Positions 22,194 to 34,077 of a DNA stretch of 64,000 bases are shown here, piece after piece. The stretch is from Serendipita indica DSM 11827. Taxonomy: Eukaryota; Basidiomycota; Agaricomycetes; Sebacinales; Serendipitaceae. The notes beneath the pieces were generated by a model that worked only from the letters and a program-made list of their open reading frames with translations, made no database searches and was not told the origin of the DNA. The DNA is taken from assembly GCA_910890315.1 (NCBI GenBank), contig CAJVGD010000012.1:62001-126000 (forward strand), written 5' to 3'. The translations under genes and the position numbers were made by a program. Numbering within the stretch: the first letter of the stretch is position 1; each line of letters opens with the position of its first letter.

Positions 22194-24053
22194 CTACTTC
22201 CTCCACAACTTGCGAACGCTCGAGAATATTCCTCCACTCTCCTCCTCTTGCCGTGGCCGCATCTGTCCACGCGCCGTGCCCATCTCCATCTCCTGTCCGA
22301 GTTCGCCCTTTTCACCCGCCATTGCAGCCGCATACGCTTTCAACATTTCGTCTGGTGTGCGACCGCCAATGCCAGTACCTTGTCGGGCACCCAGATGATC
22401 GTCTTTTGAACCAGGAATAAACTCGCGTGTGGGCGTAAATGGCGAATCAGGTGCGGATCCCTCCAGACCCTCGCCAGACTTGACGCGCATCACTGTACAT
22501 TTCTCGTGAGCACAAAGAACCTCTATAGAGGGAGCAAACTTACGAGCGAGAGCCGGCAGAGAATCAAAGTCGACTGCAAAAGCATCGCCAACAGATACAC
22601 GTCCGACCCCATTCTTCTCCGCGTCTGCATGGTTCCATCTCCTCTCATTTGGTCTGGGTGTATCTGCGAACGAGACACGGGACGTCACTCGGCCTCGACC
22701 AGTGGCCGAGTCGAGTCTTGTACGAGGTGTCGGACCAGAGTTGGATGAATCGAGCCGGGATCTCTGAATAGGTGATGTTCCAGAATGCAAGTTGCCACCT
22801 GAACTGGTTGGGAATGCGTAAAGAGCTTTTTCGTCCATTGCTTGCGAGTCTCGTTGTGCCATTGCACTTGCGTACGGGTTGTTAGACGTCGTCGATGTCG
22901 TCCTTGCATGAGAGGCTGGTGCACGATCATAAGCTGGTCGTGGCAAGAAGCCAGACGTCCTGAGGCCCGAGCCATCGTGTGCAATCGACTTTGAACGCGC
23001 GCGTGTGACACCTGTCGCAGAAGCGGCCGGTGCAGCAGGGAGATCCTTGTACAGTTCTGACAGAGGGCGACCCTCTGCAGCTGCAGCAGACAACGCGCGA
23101 GCACGAGGGCCAAGTTGAGAGAGATCTTCGGCGGCAAACACATTCTTCTCATTGTCAACAACCGATGTGCTACTCTTGAACCGCTCATAAATTGACGGGC
23201 GAGTATTTTCGGGAGCGAGAGAGGAACGACCGTGAGCTGCACCACCACCAAGATGGCTCATGGTGCGACTTCGACCACTCTGCATCGACGGACGACCTCC
23301 GATGGCTGACATACTCTGCCAATCCGCACTGACTCTGCTCATGCGCTTGTCAATGCTCTCCACCCATTGCTGACGGCGCTTGGCTTCACGACGTCGAGAA
23401 TACCAAATGTAGCCACCAACAGACACAAGAATGGCCACAAGGAGTGGGAGAATGATCGAAGCGGCGAGTCGGCCACGATGCTGGGCTTGTTGAGACGAGT
23501 ACAATTGTTGAACATTCACCACACCTCCTGCACCGGCATAGTTTCCTGTCGGAGCAGGCGTCGAGGATGTGCGGGTGCCAGAGACTGACGAATTGGAAGG
23601 GGTGGAGACAGTCGGGATCGGGTCACTGTTTCTTGCGGTGAAGACGGGACCAGCTGGGAACGGGGACAGAGCGAGCGGTTCGTCGCTGGCCGTGATCCCG
23701 AGCTACATGCCAAAAGTCAGTTTTGTCAAGTTTGACGATCACGGCGTTGTTTTGTAGATCCACATGGACCAAGAGATTGAATGGTGGCGTCTGACCCAGA
23801 TGGAGGCGAGGGTGGATGAATGGATTCTTACCTGAACTTGCACAGTGTTCTGCTGGTCCCACCATCCTGCGTCTAGTTGACACTCGTGTTTCCCACTTGC
23901 GGCCGGGACCGAGCTCCAGCGAAAGAGCGTTCCTCGCGCGGACAAGAGGCTAATATCAATGTACTGCGCATCTCCCAGGCAGGAAGGATCCCATTCAAAC
24001 GTGACAGGCGTCGAACTGTTGAGCGTTGCACCCATCTTGGGCTCCTTGTACAA
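22194..24053 (-). CDS. type I single-span membrane protein with Ig-like ectodomain
   Basis: The N-terminal part reads MGATLNSSTPVTFEWDPSC and then YIDISLLSARGTLFRWSSV and ECQLDAGWWDQQNTVQVQ. This is the beta-rich ectodomain common to many fungal surface proteins (Ser-Thr-rich membrane-anchored family). A 101-base intron (about 23704-23833) leads into a Ser/Pro/Thr stalk, then the span AASIILPLLVAILVSVGGYIWY and a basic stop-transfer YSRRREAKRR. The long cytoplasmic tail is disordered and Ser/Arg-rich. A second intron near 22499-22548 removes a stretch and joins PALA to LMRVKSGEG. The signal peptide is not resolved: an exon starting at about 24312 (MPAFAFDLFAHRK) splices in frame to GSCQLYKEPK but is not hydrophobic. 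Function is unknown; surface sensing is a guess. Confidence 0.72.
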
Positions 24054-25197
24054 TTGACAAGAACCTATTCGTGATTAGTCCCGTGACCTATGCATTGATG
24101 TTGGCATGTATTGGTTGCTCATTAGCAAGCATAATGCCCCTCCTGAGAAGTGTGCCTTCCCATCGAGCGAGTATGCGGCAGACGCGCGGGAAAACCGCGA
24201 CAAAGGAGAATAGGGGTGGACATGACGAAAGAGATCACGCACCACTAGGAGCTCGTTTCACCGCCTTGCGATGTGCGAATAGATCAAAGGCAAACGCGGG
24301 CATTGTCGATGATTCTAGAAAGACGAGGGGTATTGGGGTTTTCAAGGGGGCCAAACGAGTGAGAGTTATTAGGGTAGCGGTACGAATAACACGACCGATG
24401 AAACGACTGTGAGGTGAGTCCGAGTGATAACTCGAGGACTGGGTTTGGCGGCGGCGTGCAAAAGGCCTTTTGGGTGGCTACAATCCAGTCAACCGCTCGC
24501 AAATTAAAGCGTGCAAATCGATGCGCAAGAGAAGGAGGAATATCTTGCTCAAACGAGTTGTTGACGAGAGCAAAAGGTCGCACGGAGATTGACGAGGTCA
24601 GGTCCAACCTACCGCCGACCCCATCATTGCGGCCGTATCGCCGTGGACGCAAAGGAGGGCAACGCGTCGGCGCTCCGAGGGCCTTACAGATCGAGGTTTT
24701 CTCACAAATAACGAATGAGAAAAAAGGAGTTTATCCGCTCAGGATTCAGGGCTACAAGGAAGAGGGGTTTGAATACAGCCTCCGTTGGAGTAGACCTCAA
24801 ACGGGACCATGCAAAATAAATATTGCGAGAATAGAAACTGCAAGGGTAATGTGTAGCCCGCCCGTCGTTTGTACGATATTCTACCGCCCAAGGCCACCAC
24901 AAGGAGGGCCGGATGGCCGCCTGTCCGCTTCATGCGCTGCTCGCTCCCACCAGTCCAACTCCGGTGGTCCAGTCCCAATGTCCGGGTGTTGTCAGCGGAT
25001 TAAACGTGGTTACCGTCACCCAGAACAGCCTCTTTTGACACGAAAAAAATGGGGAGCATATGCATCTGTCGTCCGGGAAGGAGCGAACAAGAGAGCGTCC
25101 ACGCCAAAACCCAACGTCAATCAGCCAGGGAGGCTAACATGAAACGGATGGCAAAGAACACTCACAGGAAATAGAAATTTATCGTCACCCACGTGTA
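24054..25197. other. gene-poor gap with one doubtful ORF
   Basis: This 1.1 kb gap separates two minus-strand genes. A plus-strand open frame at 24414-25142 (242 codons, opening with GTG rather than ATG) has a basic, Cys-containing, low-complexity product with no family resemblance. Its codon choice does not look like that of neighbouring genes, so I do not call it a gene. The missing 5' exon of the type I membrane-protein gene probably lies in the first 300 bases. Confidence 0.4.
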
Positions 25198-27011
25198 TCA
25201 TGGTCGTCCCCATTGCCCGGCGGTACTCTCCTTGCGCTCGCGCGCCTTGCTCGGACCCGTCTCGACCCGGACATACTCTTCATCGAGCAAATCTGACCGA
25301 CCATCCTTCTTTACAGCCAAAAATGCTTCACCCAGAATCTCCAATGCCGTAGCGCGCAAGATGGCCTTGTGCTGCGGGATAGGAGGTTCTGGACTGAGGA
25401 CTTTGTCGCACGTCTCTCGTAGCACCGATTCAATCTCGAGTTTTGCACCCTATACCAATGTGATTTAGTCATCTTCGTTTCGACGTCTCAAATGACGAAC
25501 CTTGAACAACGCTTGCATGCCCTGAATAATGTCGGTTAGTGTCTTTATGTAAGTCCGGGTGAACACAATTACCTTTTCGGCTGCCTGTTCCTCGAGCTTC
25601 CTCTTTTGCTCAGGCGTAACGCCACCCTTTTCCGCTTCGGCAAGCTGTTCGAAGACTTGCTTGACCTCGAGAGCAGCTCGCACAGTCGAGACTCTGCACG
25701 CAGCGATTGTCAGTTGAGAAGAATAGCATAACGTTTGGGAACGCACGTTTCAGTAAAGACGTGATATTTATTCTGCACGCCATGCAGCCATCCACCAACA
25801 CCCCAGATACTCTGCGAGCTCGCGATGAAATGTCGCGCTTTGCTCACGTACACAAACCCAATCGCATGAAGAAGCTCGACACCAAACGACTCTGAACGGA
25901 GCTCTTCAGCTTCATACGCGCATTTCTGTCGCCAAGAATTGACGACGGGTGCGTCGTGGGGCGAAGTGGCTGATTCGGCAAACACACTGAGCCTATTCTC
26001 TAGATTGACGACAAGCGTCGCTACTCGCGCTTCGCGTTCAGCCGCTTTCTAACAAATCGTGAGCACAAAGTGTGATTCTACCAAGGAGGGTCGTCTAGAC
26101 TACGCACCTCTGCGAGAATCTTCTGTTCTCTTTGGAGCTTCTTTGCTTTTTCTTCAGGCGAGAGAACCTTGGCGGGTGCGCCGTTTGAGCCGGGTGCGCT
26201 CGTGGATGCAACCGTCCCTTGGTCGTCGTCGTCTTCTTGCAATGCCGTCTTCATATCACGTGCCAGGGATATATGACCGAAGATGGGGACAAACTTTTCG
26301 CCGCCTAGAGCGCGGTGAGTAGCGCACCTAGAGAATAGGGAGGGAACCAAACGGACCAAAGATTGTGCCGAATATCTCTTCGGGATCGACATAGCCGCCT
26401 TCTGGAGCACTCTCCTTTGGTCCAAACTCGTTGTACTTTTTCCTCAGGACGGGATCGCTCAGCGTCTATCGGGAAGGTGGTTAGGGTGAGAATGGTCGCC
26501 AATAGGCAATATGCGCACCTGATAGGCGATAGCGAGCTCTTTGAACTTGGATACAACGAGTCAGGAACTGGGATAGGAACATGCAGCATGGAGACTTTAC
26601 CCTTGATTCGGCTTGTGGGTCTCCGGGGTTCTTGTCTGGATGAAGCTTGATCGCTAGTCTCCGGTAAGCCTTTTTGATATCGTCTGGGGTCGCATTGATG
26701 GGTACACCGAGTATATCGTAGTAGCCGGTCTCTAGCGGGTTGTCCTGAGTGCCAATCTTGCTGTAGTTGTGTTGACGATATACCATCAAATGAGAAGATT
26801 CAAGTCAGAAGCAGGTGCATGTGCTCGTCGGGTAAACTGACCGTGTTCTGTTCTTGTTACGCGGCGGAGGCGACTGGGCTTGTGGCGGCGGTTGCTGGAC
26901 GGCAAATAGACCACGACAGATAAAGCATTGGACCTGTATGGATGCAAGAGGTGTTGATGGAGACGGCGTCGGGTATTCGAGTTCTGTGCGGCAGTTGGGA
27001 CAATTGGGCAT
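25198..27011 (-). CDS. DnaJ (Hsp40) protein with N-terminal zinc ribbon and DnaJ-X domain
   Basis: The J domain is plain: [20 protein letters not shown], then [16 protein letters not shown] with the HPD that stimulates Hsp70 ATPase, then [17 protein letters not shown]. Downstream, a region with [19 protein letters not shown] and [16 protein letters not shown] followed by [12 protein letters not shown]-like helices fits the DnaJ-X domain of Caj1/Djp1-type proteins, which act at ER and peroxisome surfaces. Before the J domain, a separate exon encodes [13 protein letters not shown]...CFIC, with CxxC pairs at residues 4/7 and 29/32, a likely zinc ribbon, followed by a Pro/Gln linker; the intron joins NRTR to KIGTQDN in frame. 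About seven introns are needed. The zinc ribbon is unusual for this class. Confidence 0.9.
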
Positions 27012-27221
27012 GTGTATGTGGGATTACTGGACGAGATGGGAGAATTGTAGACATTGTTGTAATCGAGATTAGAAGCGAGTCTAGCCAATGTGTTAGATGA
27101 CCTCTGATCTGGTGCTGTCCAATATGCGCGCTTGATGGTTACAAATTTCACCAAAATAGGCACGCCGCTGTCGTTTGCTTCGAGACGGACAGCCTCGAAT
27201 TACGCCACCTCCGCTCTCACC

Positions 27222-27228
27222 TATAAAA
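27222..27228 (+). promoter_or_regulatory. TATA box of the CBM19-like secreted gene
   Basis: TATAAAA sits 138 bases before the ATG at 27366 in a pyrimidine-rich leader, a layout typical of strongly expressed fungal secreted-protein genes. Confidence 0.5.
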
Positions 27229-27365
27229 CAAAGTCTAAGTTTGCCAAAACTCTGCAAAGTCTTCTTATTCCCCACTTCGTCCCCCCTCAGCCAGGCGCCT
27301 ATCCTTCTTTCTTTTCTGCTCTAGTAGCACCAACAGTCTTTCATTCTTTCATCTTGTACAAAACA

Positions 27366-28928
27366 ATGTTGTCCATCCTTTTCACAGCTCTCTCCACCAG
27401 CGCCCTTCTCGTCTCTGGCGCACCCATCCTCGAGAAACGCATCGCACAGGTCATTGCACAAGCTACAGCAGACTGGGAACAAGCTTGTCTCAGAGCCGGT
27501 GGTGGCCAGGCCTGCAATCCCCTCTCCGTCTCGTCCATGGCCACTTTGCTCGCGGCCCCGCCTCCGTGTGCACAACAAGACGCCGCAGACTCGATGATCG
27601 ATCTCGCTCGTAAACTAGGAAACGATGCAGAGATGATTCGTCTCGCCCAGCTCTTCAGGCAGCAACCACGGAATGCACCAGACTCAGTCTCCTCTCTTTA
27701 CTGCCAGCAACCTCCGCGTAACAACGAACTTCAGGGTCTTTTCCAATGCCAATTCCAAGGTGTCAATGACAATGTCTTCACCGGTGGCGTAGCCCTCGGC
27801 GCCCCTGGCACTATCCCCCTGGGTCTCAGTTCACTCAGCCCGCCCGGGTCTTGCCCCGCTAATCCTGGTGGAAAGATTCCAGACGGTCAGCAGTTGAACA
27901 AGATTGTCAACAATCCTGGACGCGGAAACGGTGGCGGAAACAATGGCGCCGCTCAGCCTTCACAACCAGCTCCTCCCGCTCAGTCGAAGTGAGTCTTGTC
28001 CAGTCGAGTCTGTTGCACACTTCTCACGGCTTATTTCAGTGCTCCGGCTCCAGCTCCGGCACCGGCTACACCTGCACCTGCACCTGCGCCCGCCCCGGCT
28101 AACAACGGTGGCGGTTTCCAGGCTCAAAACGCTAGGGATGCACAGGCTCTAAAGTCCGTCTCTCCTTTTTTTGTACTACTCTCAATCTAACATCCCAACA
28201 GCCAACAATTCAAGGGACTCACAGCTGGCTCCGCATGCACCGTCGGCCAAGTCGCATGTCTCTCCAACGGCCAATTCGCACAATGCCCCAACGGCGCCTT
28301 TGTTGCGACTCCCTGTGCCGGTGGAACACAGTGCATCGCACTTCCACTTGTTAACAAGGCTGGCACGAGTGTAACATGCACGACGTTGGACGATGCTGCC
28401 CGTCGATTCGCTGCTGCGGGTGTCTCGGGAGGATTTGACGGTCAACAAGGATCTGGTAATGCCACGCAGAACCAGAATCAAAACCAGCAAGTTGCCCAGC
28501 CCGCACCTGCACCTGCACCCGCCCCAGCACCGGCACCAGCACCGGTACCAGCACCAGCTCCCGCTCCGGCTAATAACGCCAGTGGTTTCCAGGCCCAAAA
28601 CGCTCGTGACGCTCAGGGCTTGAAGTACGTATACCCATGCCACACATATTCACCCACGGTCTAACATTCCCACTCTAGCCAAAAGTTCAAGTCGATTAGC
28701 GTCGGCTCGCCATGCACCGTCGGTGAAAATGCGTGCACGTCTGATGGGCAATTTGCGCAATGTCCTAATGGGACGTTTGTCGCCACCCCTTGTGCGGGTG
28801 GCACGCAATGCCTTGCGCTCCCGCTCGTCAACAAGGCGGGTACGAGCGTAACCTGCACGACACTCGACGATGCGGCCAGGAGGTTTGCAGCTGCGGGTGT
28901 TACGGGTGGATTTGATGGGCAACAATAA
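27366..28928 (+). CDS. secreted protein with two CBM19-like modules
   Basis: The signal peptide MLSILFTALSTSALLVSGAP is followed by a Kex2-like site (LEKR). A ~190-residue N-terminal domain with paired cysteines contains WEQACLRAGGGQACNP and CQFQGVNDNVFTGGVALG; I do not recognise it. Two homologous C-terminal modules are separated by Ala-Pro dipeptide linkers. Each module reads ...GSxCTVGxxAC, GQFAQCPNG, ATPCAGGTQC and ALPLVNKAGTSVTC, with six cysteines spaced as in CBM19 chitin-binding modules, and ends in an ARRFAAAGV helix. Three introns each fall just before a module or linker, in a repeated position (after ARDAQ-[AG]-L), so the modules arose by exon duplication. Chitin or cell-wall binding is inferred from the module. 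Confidence 0.88.
28498..28569 (+). repeat. Ala-Pro dipeptide repeat linker
   Basis: About 12 consecutive Ala-Pro (occasionally Val-Pro) codon pairs, mostly GCACCT/GCACCG-type hexamers, link the two CBM19-like modules. A shorter copy lies at about 28040-28100 before the first module. It is likely a rigid spacer and a site of length polymorphism. Confidence 0.8.
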
Positions 28929-29238
28929 ACCCATTTCCTTTTCCTTTACGAATTTCCCTTTGTCTTCTTTACGACATTGCCTTTGCCTGGCTGACTCTCC
29001 TTTATACCACCATCTTGTCTTCTATCTGCTCTTGGAAGCAACAACTACCGTAGCTAGTTCTCGGTGGTTTCGTCGTGGCGAATACAGAAGCTTACTCGAC
29101 ATTGTACATGTAAACATTCCCGTAAGAAAACCTTTAAGGGGCATTCCTCTTACAATGGGTTGCACAAACGACCAAGTGACGAGTCATCCCGCCATTTCCG
29201 ACGATGGTCCATTCTCCTTGAACCCTCCCATATCCGCC
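28929..29238. other. intergenic region, no gene seen
   Basis: This lies between the CBM19-like gene and tyrosyl-tRNA synthetase. The first part is T- and C-rich, typical of a 3' UTR. An open frame continues through it into the synthetase exon, including an alternative ATG at 29155, but the sequence before 29239 does not resemble synthetase N-termini. Confidence 0.45.
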
Positions 29239-30886
29239 ATGGCCAGCACTGAAGAGACGTTTACCCTCATTACACGAAATCTCCAAGAGGTTTTGGGCGC
29301 CGATATCATCCGCTCCGTCCTCGCTGAAGGACGGCCACTACGATGCTACTGGGGTGAGCTTGCGTGCCGATCAAAGTGTAATTAGACACAACTGACCCAC
29401 CAAATTAACTTTGTATGATATAGGAACCGCTCCGACTGGTCGACGTGAGCATTCCAATGCCAAAGATGAAACAAGACTAATGGATTTCGTCGATGGATCT
29501 CAGCACATATCGGATATCTCGGACCTCTTACGAAAATCGCAGACTTTTTACGCGCTGGTTGCGAGGTATGGTTTCTCTTATCACCCATGCCACTCACACT
29601 CTTTTCACTGATGTGCGATGGCAGGTTACAATCCTTCTAGCGGGCAAGTTTTCTGCATTCAAAAACGATCCGATTCTCTAAACCTCCCCTAGATGTCCAC
29701 GCATTTCTGGATAACATGAAAGCACCCCTCGAGCTCGTGGCACACCGAGTCAAGTACTACGAATTCGTCCTCCGTGCCGTCTTCAAAGCCATCCCCGTCC
29801 CCATCGAAAAGCTCAAGTTTGTCGTCGGGTCAAGTTACCAGTTGACAAAGGAGTACAATATGGACAATTACCGTCTGTGTGCGACTGTGACGGAGCACGA
29901 TGCCAAAAAGGCCGGTGCAGAGGTTGTGAAACAAGTCTCGAGTCCACTTCTTAGTGGACTACTTTACCCGGGCCTACAGGCACTCGACGAGGAGTACCTC
30001 GGTTGCGATTTCCAGTTTGGTGGTGTTGATCAGGTAATTAGGTTTCTTCCCCCATCCTATGTTGCTAATCTAGGCGAATGATAGCGTAAAATCTTTACGT
30101 ACGCCGAACTCTACCTACCCAAACTAGGCTACAAGAAGCGGGCACATCTAATGAACCAGATGTTACCAGGATTGACGGGCGGAAAAATGTCCGCATCGGA
30201 TCCAAATAGCAAGATTGACTTCCTGGACTCCCCCGCGCAGCTAAAGAAGAAGCTAAAGGGCGCATTTTGTGAAGAAGGAAACGTGGAGAACAATGCGCTT
30301 CTTTCCTTTGTCAAAGCTGTCCTTATGCCGATATCCAGTCTCCGTCTCGAGACTCAAGACCCAGTACACAAGACGTTTGTTTACAAGGGCCAAGAGGGTG
30401 AGGAGCCGGCCCCTGCTGGAACCATCTTCAGCGTGCCGAGACGCGATCAGTCGACATTGCACTATGCCACATTTGAACCGATGGAAGAAGACTTTAGGAA
30501 CAAGCTCATCCATCCTGGAGACCTCAAGGCTGTTGTGACTACGGCACTTACGGAACTCCTCGAGCCCGTGCAAAAGGAATTTGAGAATTCCAAGGAATGG
30601 CAAGAGGTGACTAACCTCGCCTATCCAGCTGCGGTTACTGCAAAGGTCGTCAAGCCGAAAAAGGTGAATACCAGCCACGGAACCAACTATGAGTTCCCTT
30701 TCCACCCACAGCGTGTCGATGAAAAAAATTCACTAATATACTTGCTAGGAAAAGGGAAAAGGGAAGCCAAAGGGAACAGACGCGACGGGTGAGGCGCAAA
30801 CCGCACTCTCGACCGCAACGGAGGAGGTAAAAGGCGCCCCTCCAGCTGCAGCAGCACTTGAGCAGGCTGGAGAGAACGAAGACTGA
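29239..30886 (+). CDS. TYS1: cytosolic tyrosyl-tRNA synthetase
   Basis: This class I synthetase charges tRNA-Tyr. The start [20 protein letters not shown] matches the family N-terminus. The HIGH-like motif [15 protein letters not shown] is assembled across two introns, and [18 protein letters not shown] is a textbook KMSKS-type loop. [20 protein letters not shown] and [22 protein letters not shown] are also typical. The C-terminus is a Lys-rich tail after the last intron. About seven introns are needed. The intron at about 29643-29692 begins GC, not GT: only that choice joins VTILLA to [12 protein letters not shown] in frame, so it is a GC-AG intron. An in-frame ATG at 29155 would add 28 residues with no targeting character, so I prefer 29239. 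Confidence 0.95.
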
Positions 30887-31152
30887 AACCTATGATACCA
30901 TGAAGAAGGGCAGGAAGACGAGCTGTGGGTACAGTCAACAAAGTACCGTAGATAATGCATCTCTTCTTGTTCTTGAAAACGAGAGTGTGGAAAGAGAAAG
31001 TCCAAGACCTTACTAGGCACAGACATAAGTAAGATCCTGTATTCGCTACAGTATATCTACCGAGAACGATCATGGAGAATAAGGTGATACAAGGGCAAGT
31101 CGGTTAGATCGTGAAGGGGACGGTAGAAAGAGGAGCGCAAGGTAAAGGCTGA

Positions 31153-33705
31153 TCATTGGCGTCCATCGAATCCGCCAGAAACACCAGCATCTGCCATACG
31201 ACGATTTGCATCCTCAAGCGTTGAGCAAGTTACGCTCGTTCCCGGTTTGAAGACGAGTGGCAGCGCAAAACATTTGGTTCCTCCAGAGCAAGGTGTAGCG
31301 ATAAAAGTTCCAAATGGACATTGGGCAAATTGTCCATCAGACGTGCAGGCATTCTCGCCTATAGTACATGGCGAGCCAACCGTAATCGACTTGAAGCGTT
31401 CGCTAGAATAAAGTGTGAGATCGGGATAACGTATTAGAGGATGCACGTACTTGAGGCCTTGGGCATCTCGAGCGTTCTGCGCTTGGAAGCCACCAGCATT
31501 GTTTTCGCCTGAAACAGCGGAAGTAGAGGCTCTACAGAAGGGTAAGCGCACAAACTACAGTCCTCGTGAAACACGTACGTAGAAGAGGGCCCCTGTGGGT
31601 TCTGTAAAGTACTACCGGTGTTGGATGCAACAGAACCAGATCCTTGTTGACCATCGAATCCACCAGAAGCGCCGGCATCGGCCATACGGCGGTTTGCATC
31701 CTCGAGCGTCGAGCACGCTATGCTTGTTCCCGGCTTAAGAACAAGTGGAAGCGCAAGACATTGCGTCCCTGCGGCGCAAGGAGTAGCGATGAACGTCCCG
31801 AATGGACACTGGGCAAATTGTCCGTCAGAGGTGCATGCATTCTCGCCTACAGTGCATGGCGAGCCGACTGTGATAGATTTGAACTTTTGACTGCAGTATG
31901 TGAGAATGGAAGTAAAGCAGATCAGTCAACGCACTTGAGCCCTTGGGCATCCCTAGCGTTCTGAGTCTGGAATGCAGCAGCTCCCGTGTTGACCTCAGGC
32001 GTCCTAAGGAATTGTAAGAGATGATTTTTTGATTTGCCGAGACTCACACTTCAGCGATACCTGCTTTACGAGAGGGCTGGGTCTTGCTCTGTCCATTGTT
32101 GTGAACCTGTTGGTATATTCATTAGGCACAATAGACGAGCTTTCGATAGCACGAACTGAAGCAGTACTGATAGATGCAAGTCAGAAACTAGTGAATCGAG
32201 TAGGATGGCTGGACAATACTAACCTGGCACCACCCAGATTGTTATTCGATGAAGACGAGAACTGGTCGTTCAAAGACCCAAAATTGCCAGTCGAAGAGAA
32301 CTGAGTGTTCGGTGACCCGAACTGTCCATTTGAGAATTGTCCATTAGATGGGAACGGCTCCTGACTGCTCGAGAAATGGCTCCCGCCGACTTGCTGGCCC
32401 TCAAACTGCATGTTATGGCCCAAGCTCGAGCTAGCAGCGTATCAGAACGACTTCCAGATGTCTTCGCATACTTACTGCAGCTGCGGCGTCATCATAGCCC
32501 CGTACGCCGCCATATTCTGCTGCACGTGCATCAAAGCCGACTGCAGAGACTGCATCGCTGCTCCAAGCAATTGTCCCACGTAGCTCATCGACGCGTCCAC
32601 CGAGTACATCATATGCGGCAGGTAGTACATCGCATAGTTTTGCATGTAGCTCGGGAACGGGCTAAAGCTTGGTGGCATGCCGAATTCGTGATCACGGCCA
32701 AATGTTCCACATCCAGATGCGCCGCACTGTGTATTCGTTGCCGAAGTTGGAGTGCATCCAGTTGGACCACATGTCTCGGGTTGTCCAGTGGAACCAAATT
32801 GACCAGTAGATCCAGTCGATCCCAGTTGGCCAGTTGATCCAGGCTGTTCCGTCGATCCAAATTGTCCTGTAGATCCAAGCTGCCCAGTTAATCCTAATTG
32901 TCCAGTCGACCCAAATTGTCCATTTGCACCAAACTCTGTTCCAAACCCAGTCGTAGGTGGCAGACCGTTGGCAAACGGATTGCTACCAAATTGGCCAGTC
33001 TGTTCGAACCCGGTAGGAGGAACACCAAATGGTGGGACCGCCCCAATAGGCGGTTGACCAAACGGTGGTTGACCAAATGGTGGAACTGCACCGACAGGTG
33101 GCTGACCGAACGGTGTAAATTCAGTCGTTGGTGGCTGACCGAAGGGGTTGAATCCCGTGGTCGGCTGGCCAAATGGTGAGAATGGAGGTGTCTGACCGGT
33201 CCTGCGTATCGTTAGCTGTTGCCAAGTACATCAACTTTGTCGACTCACAGAGGATTGATCGTGCCAGTAGAGGGAATCGCTGGTGCAGCTGGAACAGTGC
33301 CAACTGCCGTGGACGATGTCGCCGGCGGAGTGGTTGTCGTGTTGGTACCAGTTGCAGGTGTGGTACTTCCTCCAACGGGGCCTGGGGGAAGCTCCTGGCT
33401 AACTGGGATCGTCGATGTTGATGTGACGGGAACGACACCAACATCTGGTGTGCTGGGTGGCGGGGGTGTGCTCTCTCCGTCGCCGTCATCATCTTGTCGT
33501 TTCCAGTTGCGCATGATCTCGGGTGTACGTCTCACTCGTCGCATCCGGCAGGGTGCAACTGAGCACAACTGAGCTATCCAAGTGTCAATAAGTGCTAATT
33601 TGGCGGAAAATATCCCATACCAGCACCCCCTACGGTTATTGGTGCGGCTTCTGCGACCAACGTGGATGCGCCCAGCAGCGCGAATAGGTACGGTTTGAAG
33701 ATCAT
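31153..33705 (-). CDS. secreted repeat protein with Met/Tyr-rich core and two CBM19-like modules (paralogue A)
   Basis: The signal peptide MIFKPYLFALLGASTLVAEA is followed by a short Cys-containing propeptide-like segment with Arg-Arg and Lys-Arg sites (RMRRVRRTPEIMRNWKRQ). A Thr/Pro-rich stretch comes next, then PFGQPP-type repeats and a run of SGSTGQFGSTGQ-like repeats. A Cys-rich knot (TCGPTGC...CGASGCGTFGRDHEFG) leads into a ~50-residue core (FPSYMQNYAMYYLPHMMYS, then VDASMSYVGQLLGAAMQS) that I cannot assign to any family. A Ser/Asn/Gln-rich linker ends in two CBM19-like modules (GENACTSDGQFAQCPFGTF). Nine or so short introns are needed. Its paralogue lies at 41350-43661 in the opposite orientation. 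It is probably a wall-associated or matrix protein; no enzyme motif is visible. Confidence 0.85.
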
Positions 33706-33955
33706 TCTTAGTGAAATTTAAAAATAAAAGTAAAGAGTGGGTGATCCTGCCAGAGGAGAGAAATAAAGGCAAAGCTCCTGGCCTCGAAAAGAAGAGATAA
33801 AAAGGCGGAGGGGAAGAAAGGGATCCAAAGATGATCTATGAGAAGGCAGCGATGCGCCATGATATATATGAGATTTCGTTGGCGACATGAGCGGTGATGG
33901 GAACTAGTCGTAGGCTGTGGCCGCATACAGCCTTTTGTCCATAGCATGAGCGCCT
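32466..33955 (-). repeat. inverted duplicate block, left arm
   Basis: From the promoter (about 33955) to the end of the Met/Tyr-rich core exon (about 32466) this block matches 41107-42751 on the plus strand. The match includes intergenic DNA: both contain GCGCTCATGCTATGGACAA, GAGGCCAGGAGCTT and TCTCTCCTCTGGCAGGATCA in the same order before the start codon. Low-complexity repeats inside have changed in number between the copies. Confidence 0.85.
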
Positions 33956-34077
33956 GCAGAGAGGAAACATTCACTTTATCATTAACGATGTCATAAACAC
34001 CGGAGTTGGTGAATGTTGGTCGTGGCAAGGTCCAAAGTTGACGAGTCTCTTGTCGTCTTCGAACACTACGAGTCGCC
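33956..34077. promoter_or_regulatory. shared upstream region of paralogue A and VMA8
   Basis: The gap between the divergent starts of paralogue A (33705) and VMA8 (34078) is 372 bases. The part nearest paralogue A belongs to the inverted duplicate block; this remaining ~120 bases next to VMA8 does not clearly match the other arm and probably carries the VMA8 promoter. Confidence 0.45.

Noticed and set aside
24414-25142. 242-codon plus-strand frame opening with GTG
   Set aside because: No ATG, no recognisable product and atypical composition; mentioned as a gap feature instead of a gene.
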